IMG/VR virus record: IMGVR_UViG_3300033141_003121
Span: 1 to 27,275 of that record
DNA: 27,275 nt
Direction: 5' to 3' (one strand)
Source: a virus
Shown: positions 13,946 to 19,421 of the stretch, piece after piece
Position numbering within the stretch: the stretch's first letter is position 1
Layout of the letters: the number at the start of each line of letters is the position of its first letter
Notes under the pieces: model-generated
The model's database searches: none
What the model saw: the letters and a program-made list of their open reading frames with translations, nothing else
Told to the model about the DNA's origin: nothing
Made by a program: the position numbers and the translations under genes

Positions 13946-15417
13946 TCTTCGTAACAGGTGCAGCTCGATCAGGTACTTCCATGGTAGCCCGCATTCTTAA
14001 TGATTGCGGTGCCTGGGTTGGTACTACGGGGCCGAAAAGTGATGAAAACCCCAATGGGTTCTATGAAAATATCGGTATACGTGATGGAGTGGTAAAGACC
14101 ATGTTGGCTATGATGGGGGCCGATCCACTGGGTATGTCCCCCCTGCCCTCCCGAGATATCTTCTCGGGCCTTACACTACGACCCCTTATTGATAGGTTCC
14201 TGGATAGTGATGGCTACTCGGAGATACCCGGAGGGGCCCCGTGGATATATAAGGATGCTAAGCTACTACTGATGTGGCGTGACTGGGCCGCTACGTACCC
14301 CCATTCAATATGGGTCCTGGTTCGTCGGGAACGTGAAGAATTAATCGATGCATGTTGCCGCACCTCATTTATGAATATCGCCCAGTATGGTGTTCGGGAC
14401 CGGGAATTTTGGGCACAATTGGTAGATGAATATTTGGAACGGGCTGAGGAATTAAAAGCATCTGGGGCGAATGTCATTGAAGTTGACGCCAATGCCCTAA
14501 TCAAGGGAGATATCAGTTCATTAAAACCCGTTATTGAAAATGCTGGCCTGGATTGGGACCCCGAGAAAATTAAGAAAAATATCATGCCCAACCTGTGGGG
14601 TGAGGACAAAACGGTTATGTCCCGTTTAGAGATGAACATGGGTATGAATGTTTCCGATGAGATTATTTTAGATAACATCAGAGTTAATATCAAGCGCCAA
14701 CTTCCACAGGTCAAACCTTATGAAATTAATAGTCAAAAGATTGCTATCGTGGCTGGCGGTCCTTCCCTCAGTGATACACTTCCTGAGTTGCGTAGACAGG
14801 TTGAAGATGAAGGTATTAAGTTGGTGGCGGTCAATAACACACATGACTGGTTGGTAGAGAGAGGATTTAAACCATCGATTCATGTCATGGTGGATGCTCA
14901 ACAGCATAATGTTAAATTTGTGCAGAACCCTATAAAATCCTGTAAATATTTAATGGCATCTCAATGCCACCCTGATGTATTTGATGCACTGGAAGGATAT
15001 AATACCCAGATATTCCATCTTCTCAATAAATCGGGGGAGGAAAAAGTCCTGGATGAATATTATTATAAGAAGTACCATTTTGTTGTAGGTGGGTCGACTG
15101 TGACTCTCAGGGCGATATGGATGATGAGAATGTTGGGGTTCACCAAAATGGATGTTTATGGTTTTGATTCCTGTTACATGGACGGTAAGCATCACGCTTA
15201 TGATCAAATCGAAAATGATAGATGTGAAGTGCGTGAATTAACATGTGCAGGTAAAAAATTTCAATGTGCTGCATGGATGGCTAGTCAATTTGAGGATTTC
15301 CAACATTTTATCATATCATTGGGTGATAAATTTGAATTAAATGTTCACGGCAATGGTTTGATAGCACATATGATGAATGAAGGGGCGAAATTACAATCAA
15401 CTGTAGGAGGTGATTAA
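13942..15417 (+). CDS. Sulfotransferase-like domain fused to DUF115 (Maf/MptE-like) domain
   Basis: This 491-residue protein joins two domains. Residues about 1-225 resemble PAPS-dependent sulfotransferases: a P-loop-like GAARSGTSMVARIL (residues 6-19) for the 5'-phosphosulfate and WVLVRREREELIDACCRTSF (about residues 123-142) corresponding to the 3'-phosphate site. Residues about 266-480 are a DUF115 domain as in flagellin Maf glycosyltransferases and MptE: KIAIVAGGPSLSDTLPEL, VAVNNTHDWLVERGFKPSIH, VVGGSTVTLRAIWMMRMLGF and DVYGFDSCYMDGKHHAY. A SAM methyltransferase is encoded directly upstream. GGAGGT precedes the ATG. The likely role is to build or modify a glycan on the virion or host surface. 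The fusion itself is unusual to me, and whether both domains are active is unknown. Confidence 0.75.
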   Translation: MIFVTGAARSGTSMVARILNDCGAWVGTTGPKSDENPNGFYENIGIRDGVVKTMLAMMGADPLGMSPLPSRDIFSGLTLRPLIDRFLDSDGYSEIPGGAPWIYKDAKLLLMWRDWAATYPHSIWVLVRREREELIDACCRTSFMNIAQYGVRDREFWAQLVDEYLERAEELKASGANVIEVDANALIKGDISSLKPVIENAGLDWDPEKIKKNIMPNLWGEDKTVMSRLEMNMGMNVSDEIILDNIRVNIKRQLPQVKPYEINSQKIAIVAGGPSLSDTLPELRRQVEDEGIKLVAVNNTHDWLVERGFKPSIHVMVDAQQHNVKFVQNPIKSCKYLMASQCHPDVFDALEGYNTQIFHLLNKSGEEKVLDEYYYKKYHFVVGGSTVTLRAIWMMRMLGFTKMDVYGFDSCYMDGKHHAYDQIENDRCEVRELTCAGKKFQCAAWMASQFEDFQHFIISLGDKFELNVHGNGLIAHMMNEGAKLQSTVGGD

Positions 15418-15418
15418 G

Positions 15419-15874
15419 ATGGCGGCGCAAGCTTGGTTAGTTTATAGAAAATTTAAAGAATATGTGATGGACAATACTATCGATATCGACGGCGATATCT
15501 TTATGTTAGCATTATACACTAGTGCGTCCAATGCTGCAACGGATACTTTATCTCTACGTAGTGAGGTGACTAATGAGGTAACTAACGCCAACGGATATGC
15601 TACCGGTGGTAAAACAGCATCAGCAACTACTTGGTTAACAGGTGCATCATCAGGTGAAATGCGTTTTGATGCCACTGCTACGATTTGGTCCGCATCAGGT
15701 GGGGATATCGTCGATGCTAAATACGCGGTATTATATGATCAAACTACTGGTGCATCGGCAGGTGCCCAAAAATTGATCGCCAGTTCGCGATTATCTACTT
15801 CGCAGTTCACTATTACCAGCGGTAATACGTTAACAGTGACACCAAGTGCTAATGGTATTTTTGAACTGAATTAA
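15419..15874 (+). CDS. Small conserved phage virion protein
   Basis: A 151-residue protein starting at ATG 15419, one base after the previous stop and 8 bases after TAGGAGG; the upstream in-frame GTG at 15410 overlaps that ribosome site and is rejected. It begins with AWLVYRKFKEYVMDNTIDID, then FMLALYTSASNAATDT, a pattern found in many small phage virion proteins. The rest is beta-rich with Ser, Thr and Ala (NGYATGGKTASATTW, IVDAKYAVLYDQTTG, LTVTPSANGIFEL). Such proteins are probably trimeric and attached to tail or head fibres. Its stop overlaps the sigma-factor start (TAATG), which links virion and regulator translation. Precise role unknown. Confidence 0.6.
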   Translation: MAAQAWLVYRKFKEYVMDNTIDIDGDIFMLALYTSASNAATDTLSLRSEVTNEVTNANGYATGGKTASATTWLTGASSGEMRFDATATIWSASGGDIVDAKYAVLYDQTTGASAGAQKLIASSRLSTSQFTITSGNTLTVTPSANGIFELN

Positions 15875-16395
15875 TGGAACAGTATGACGAACACCATTCT
15901 TTTGTGCGCGGGCTATCTATTAAGACAGCCCGCTCTTATTATCCACTAATTTCGGATGATGATGCTGTGCAAATAGGCTGGGAAGGATTTTTGCAAGCAA
16001 AAAGATCGTGGAATGGCGTAGGTAATCTCCACGGTTTTGCATCCATCCGTATTCGCGGTGCTATCATAGATGAAGTTCGAAGATTAATCGGGCGGGGGAA
16101 CAGGTATAACAAGGAAGTTTTTCTGGATGATTTCGATGATGATGAGATCGGGGAGTTATTAAGTTATCGTGATCCTAATTTAGGGGTGGACCCGGCTAAA
16201 ACATTAACAGAAATGATCACCCCTGTTACAGACTCACGGGATAATTTTATTTTATTGATGTATTACGAGTATGATGTGGTCTTTGAGCAGATTGCGAGCA
16301 TGTTAGGTGTTACTGTATCAAGGATTAGTCAGTTGCACAGTAGAGGCATTAAGAAATTAAGAAAGGAACATGGTGTTATTGAGGGATTATTGTAG
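15874..16395 (+). CDS. Phage-encoded RNA polymerase sigma factor, FliA/sigma-28-like, lacking region 3
   Basis: A 173-residue sigma factor. Region 2 (about residues 28-77) shows DDDAVQIGWEGFLQAKRSW, FASIRIRGAIIDEVRR, which is the FliA/WhiG hallmark and binds core polymerase and the -10 element. Region 4 (about residues 120-164) shows LLMYYEYDVVFEQIASMLGV and SRISQLHSRGIKKLR, a helix-turn-helix that would read the -35 element. FliA proteins have about 240 residues with region 3 between; here only a 40-residue acidic linker (LDDFDDDEIGEL) is present. It starts by TAATG overlap with a virion gene, so it is made late. It may redirect host polymerase to phage late or host flagellar-type promoters; no matching promoters were recognised by eye. 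Confidence 0.8.
   Translation: MEQYDEHHSFVRGLSIKTARSYYPLISDDDAVQIGWEGFLQAKRSWNGVGNLHGFASIRIRGAIIDEVRRLIGRGNRYNKEVFLDDFDDDEIGELLSYRDPNLGVDPAKTLTEMITPVTDSRDNFILLMYYEYDVVFEQIASMLGVTVSRISQLHSRGIKKLRKEHGVIEGLL
15908..15940 (+). terminator. Hairpin with U-rich tail inside the start of the sigma gene
   Basis: GCGGGCT (15908-15914) pairs perfectly with AGCCCGC (15927-15933) across a 12-base loop, followed by TCTTATT. It lies within codons 12-22 of the sigma gene. It could act as an attenuator limiting sigma mRNA, but hairpins of this length also arise by chance in 27 kb. Confidence 0.25.
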
Positions 16396-16403
16396 AGGAG
16401 CGA

Positions 16404-16934
16404 ATGATGGAATTAAATCGACGTATAGGAGATATCAAACCCCGTACTGGCAGGGCGACATATGGGGAATTAGTAAATCTCAATAAAAAACAGATTATAG
16501 CCACCCCAGGTTATTTCAAGGTGTATGCAGGGGTTGTTGTTTTAGTTGCCAAGAGCGGTAATAAGACTGGTGCATTAAGTGTACTATTTCCCGGCGATAA
16601 CGTCTGCATATCACATGATTGTTGGGTCGAATCTTTAAGCAAATCTTCCTTATTTATAATTGATCCTATAATTGGTTTGGAAGTAAAACAATTTGCAGAT
16701 GCGGCTGTGCAGCAATTGGAAAATAGGGATTGGAATAGTAAGGAAAATTCATTTAAGAGATCAATCTATCAATTGTTGCAGAAATTCACCCAACACGGCA
16801 TTACTGGTGTGAATATTACTGAGATTGCTAAAGTAGTGGGGGCCTCACGGGAAACTACCGGTCGTCGGATTGATGAATTAATTAAAGAACATAAAATATC
16901 TAAAGTGGCTCCGTCATACTGGAGGACATTGTGA
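16404..16934 (+). CDS. Crp/Fnr-like transcription regulator
   Basis: A 176-residue protein resembling a shortened Crp/Fnr factor. Residues about 28-95 have the jelly-roll pattern of the cyclic-nucleotide-binding fold (GYFKVYAGVVVLVAKSG, LSVLFPGDNVCISHDCW), but the conserved RxE phosphate cassette that binds cAMP is not visible, so the ligand, if any, differs. Residues about 137-165 form a winged helix-turn-helix with NITEIAKVVGASRETTGRRI, matching the DNA-binding helices of the family. The start is at ATG 16404 or 16407, after GAGGAGC. It follows the sigma gene by 8 bases and overlaps the next gene by 4. The pair looks like a regulatory unit. Confidence 0.7.
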   Translation: MMELNRRIGDIKPRTGRATYGELVNLNKKQIIATPGYFKVYAGVVVLVAKSGNKTGALSVLFPGDNVCISHDCWVESLSKSSLFIIDPIIGLEVKQFADAAVQQLENRDWNSKENSFKRSIYQLLQKFTQHGITGVNITEIAKVVGASRETTGRRIDELIKEHKISKVAPSYWRTL

Positions 16935-17404
16935 GTAGAGTCAGAAGTTTCGCGGGTGTTAAAAATCAGGCATTGCGCGAGAAGGTGGATGTCATCACCA
17001 ACGAGCTACACGACCTGCTGGAAGATGCGTACTACGGAACGTATGTGTCCGACGGGGTGCGGATGTCTGACGGGTGGAAACATGGTGTATCTAAACCCTT
17101 CCTGAGTTGGGACGTGGAGCCTACGCTGCCAGAATCGCTGGCGTTGTTTCAGGCACTACATGGTATGTTGTTTCAAATCCACACACTGATGTTCCATGAG
17201 GTAAACCTGAAAGAGCCTGAACCATTATCGTCATCTGCTTATGACGATGACCTTGATGAAAATCAGAATCCAGTAAGTAAGGTATTAGTTATAGGTCAAC
17301 AGTTACTGCAAACAGCGTTGGAGACCGGAGTTAACCCTATACCAATGAAAAATTGGATTAAGTCTGAGGTACAGACACAGCTAGGTCATAATATTAACTT
17401 ATGA
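16931..17404 (+). CDS. Unknown protein, possibly virion-associated
   Basis: A 157-residue protein starting at GTG 16931 within the last codons of the regulator gene, with TGGAGGAC-like bases upstream. It is largely helical: KNQALREKVDVITNELHDLLE, LPESLALFQALHGMLFQIHTLM, and KVLVIGQQLLQTAL. The middle carries a polar acidic stretch (SSSAYDDDLDENQNP). No known domain, signal peptide or membrane helix is visible. Its base composition is more GC-rich than most of the window, like the next gene, which suggests both arrived together. The start of the next gene overlaps its stop (ATGA), so translation is coupled. I do not recognise the family. Confidence 0.5.
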   Translation: MSRVRSFAGVKNQALREKVDVITNELHDLLEDAYYGTYVSDGVRMSDGWKHGVSKPFLSWDVEPTLPESLALFQALHGMLFQIHTLMFHEVNLKEPEPLSSSAYDDDLDENQNPVSKVLVIGQQLLQTALETGVNPIPMKNWIKSEVQTQLGHNINL

Positions 17405-18924
17405 CTACGAAATTTATTACTCCAGTCGATATTACTCCGGGCACGGCAGGCTCATGGCAAGATATCGATGTCACCGCTTACGTCTCGGACAATGCTACTG
17501 GGGTAATTTGCAGAGTGACCACTGATGGCACTGGTAAGCTGCACTGGCGCAAAAATGGCAGTACAGATGCTTTGGAATATTTTTCTGATGCAAATGAACA
17601 TGTCTTTTTCCTGTGCGGCATCGATGGCTCCGATATATTCGAGATGTATATTAAAACACTATCGGTGGTTTACCTTGTGGGGTACACCGAGGATGAAGCA
17701 ACGTACTTCACTAACAGAACAGACATTCAAACTGGTTCAGCTAATGTATGGAACGACTATGATATTTCTAGTGATACCGGCGGGGACACAGCGGTAGCGG
17801 CGATAGTGAGCTTCCGTGGGGCGGGGCATCAAATATTTGGATTCAGAAAGAATGGCGGCACGGACGCCATACAACGACAGAAATATGGGTGGATCGGGGC
17901 CATCGTGGGGGTGGACGGCAGCGAAATTCTGGAAGGGTATCAAGACACCACGACTGACCCCGCTCAGCTAGAAGGTTATTTCACCGAAGGCATCAATATG
18001 TACACCAACGGGGTGGTCAACGACCTCGCTGATAATAAAGATTTCTACCAGCAGCTAGACCCCATGCCGGGAGTAGAAGGGATAATCGTGGAGGCAGAGG
18101 CGTCTTTTGCTCAAGCAGGCAATAGGGTTCGCACAAGGGGCTCAACCGATATGGCCTTCACCAACAACAACATGGATCAGCATATGTTCCACTTTGTCCA
18201 ATGCGATGCACTAGGTAGAACGGAGGGATTGATTGCATCGACCAGTATTGACTGGAACATCCTCGGCTACTGGGGGAAGCTATCCACCGCTGAAATCGTC
18301 GAGGTCACGTACCAAGTCAGCGCCAATGATCGAGACGGAGAAGAAATTGACGACACAACGTGGGATGAGGATGGGTGGGACTCGGACGGTATCCGTGTGG
18401 GGGACGACAGCGGAACAGATCACGATATGGGCATGGCTTGGACGGGGGTTGCGGTGCCTAAAGGCGCTAAGATATTATCGGCTACCATTGAGGTGTTTTG
18501 TAAGTGGGAGTCCAGCGTAGGCATCAATCCCCAGACATTAATGTACGGCTTCGCTGTCGATGATCTCGCTGCCTTCGGAGCATCTAACCGTCCCTCACAG
18601 ATAGCACAGACAACGGCGTTCGTTGACCAGAAATATGACGGCGAGGAAGATTACCGGGATGAGGAGTTTGTTCCCTTGTATGATGCTGCTGATCTTATTC
18701 AAGAAATAGTGGACAGAGATGGATGGGTATCGGGTAATGCTCTAGGTGTAGTCTGGAAGGAGAATGGGTCTCCTAGCAGCTACCGGTGGCAATTACAAAC
18801 CTACAACCGCAGCACAAGCCAAGCAGCGAAGATCACGATCAACTATATTGTACTGGGTGGGATACCGCACACGATCAGGAATCAATATAATTTTAGACAA
18901 ATGCCAGCATTATTAACGAGGTGA
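17401..18924 (+). CDS. Fibre-like virion protein with three tandem beta modules and a carbohydrate-binding-like C-terminus
   Basis: A 507-residue protein built from three diverged modules of about 95 residues (about 8-105, 106-202, 203-298). They share the RKNG(S/G)TDA strand and turn, the GxDGS(D/E)I(F/L)E block and a closing VGY/EGYF/LGYW strand. The C-terminal part (about 300-490) reads as a larger sandwich (VTYQVSANDRDGEEIDD, GAKILSATIEVFCKWE, LIQEIVDRDGWVSGNAL), resembling carbohydrate-binding modules of the DNRLRE/CBM96 type. Such a layout fits a receptor-binding fibre. The gene is GC-rich: bases 18361-18420 have 37 G or C of 60, against 13 of 60 at 24421-24480. It was probably acquired by exchange. 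Confidence 0.65.
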   Translation: MTTKFITPVDITPGTAGSWQDIDVTAYVSDNATGVICRVTTDGTGKLHWRKNGSTDALEYFSDANEHVFFLCGIDGSDIFEMYIKTLSVVYLVGYTEDEATYFTNRTDIQTGSANVWNDYDISSDTGGDTAVAAIVSFRGAGHQIFGFRKNGGTDAIQRQKYGWIGAIVGVDGSEILEGYQDTTTDPAQLEGYFTEGINMYTNGVVNDLADNKDFYQQLDPMPGVEGIIVEAEASFAQAGNRVRTRGSTDMAFTNNNMDQHMFHFVQCDALGRTEGLIASTSIDWNILGYWGKLSTAEIVEVTYQVSANDRDGEEIDDTTWDEDGWDSDGIRVGDDSGTDHDMGMAWTGVAVPKGAKILSATIEVFCKWESSVGINPQTLMYGFAVDDLAAFGASNRPSQIAQTTAFVDQKYDGEEDYRDEEFVPLYDAADLIQEIVDRDGWVSGNALGVVWKENGSPSSYRWQLQTYNRSTSQAAKITINYIVLGGIPHTIRNQYNFRQMPALLTR

Positions 18925-18927
18925 TTT

Positions 18928-19410
18928 ATGGGTAGAATGTACACAACTAAATTTGCAGACGTTGCAGTATCAGCGCTCCAGGATTTATTTGAGATATTAG
19001 CACCATCCAACGCGGTCATAATTGTTCACGAATGGTCTATATTACAAAATTCTGATGTAAGTGACGCGGAGGATGAAGTACTACGTATTGAAACGGTGCG
19101 TGGAGATGGCACCGTTACCAGCGGATCGGGGGGCTCTACGGACACCCCGCAGCCAATTGATAATGGTGATGCGGCATCCGGCGCTACCGTAGAAACAAAC
19201 AATACGACCCGCATGGTCGTGGGAACCGGTGTCCTCGATGTCGGCCCTCAGTATGGGTGGAATGTGCGCATTGGTCTTGAAAAGATTTACACGCCGGAAA
19301 CACGACCTATAATTACGCCATCGGACAGATGGACACTTTCGTTAGATGACACACCTGCGGATGAAATAACTATGAGTGGATCAATTACTTTTGAAGAGAT
19401 TGGGGGCTAG
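18928..19410 (+). CDS. Small conserved virion protein
   Basis: A 160-residue beta-rich protein with a pattern common among phage structural proteins: TKFADVAVSALQDLFEILAP, VIIVHEWSILQNSDVSDAED, EVLRIETVRGDGTVTSGSGG and SGATVETNNTTRMV. The second half (YGWNVRIGLEKIYTP, DRWTLSLDDTPADEITMSG, SITFEEIGG) continues with strands. GAGGTGAT precedes the ATG. It follows the GC-rich fibre gene by 3 bases and precedes the long repeat gene. Homologues are widespread in environmental phages, usually as proteins of unknown location in the virion. A possible hairpin at its end overlaps the ribosome site of the next gene. Confidence 0.6.
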   Translation: MGRMYTTKFADVAVSALQDLFEILAPSNAVIIVHEWSILQNSDVSDAEDEVLRIETVRGDGTVTSGSGGSTDTPQPIDNGDAASGATVETNNTTRMVVGTGVLDVGPQYGWNVRIGLEKIYTPETRPIITPSDRWTLSLDDTPADEITMSGSITFEEIGG

Positions 19411-19419
19411 GGGCCCAAT
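19399..19419 (+). promoter_or_regulatory. Hairpin over the stop codon and ribosome site before the repeat gene
   Basis: ATTGGG (19399-19404) pairs with CCCAAT (19414-19419). The loop holds the preceding stop codon TAG and the AGGGG that would act as ribosome site for the ATG at 19422. Folding could limit translation of the repeat protein unless ribosomes arrive from upstream. Confidence 0.3.
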
Positions 19420-19421
19420 AA

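Noticed and set aside
14150-14168. CCCGAGA/TCTCGGG hairpin in the sulfotransferase part
   Set aside because: It lies in coding sequence without a U tract, and perfect 7-base stems are expected several times by chance in 27 kb.
15410-15418. Earlier GTG start for the small virion gene ending at 15874
   Set aside because: The GTG overlaps the last base of the AGGAGG ribosome site; ATG 15419 has proper spacing.
11894-18924. Diversity-generating retroelement target in the fibre genes
   Set aside because: No reverse transcriptase gene and no template repeat with adenine-specific differences was noticed in the window.
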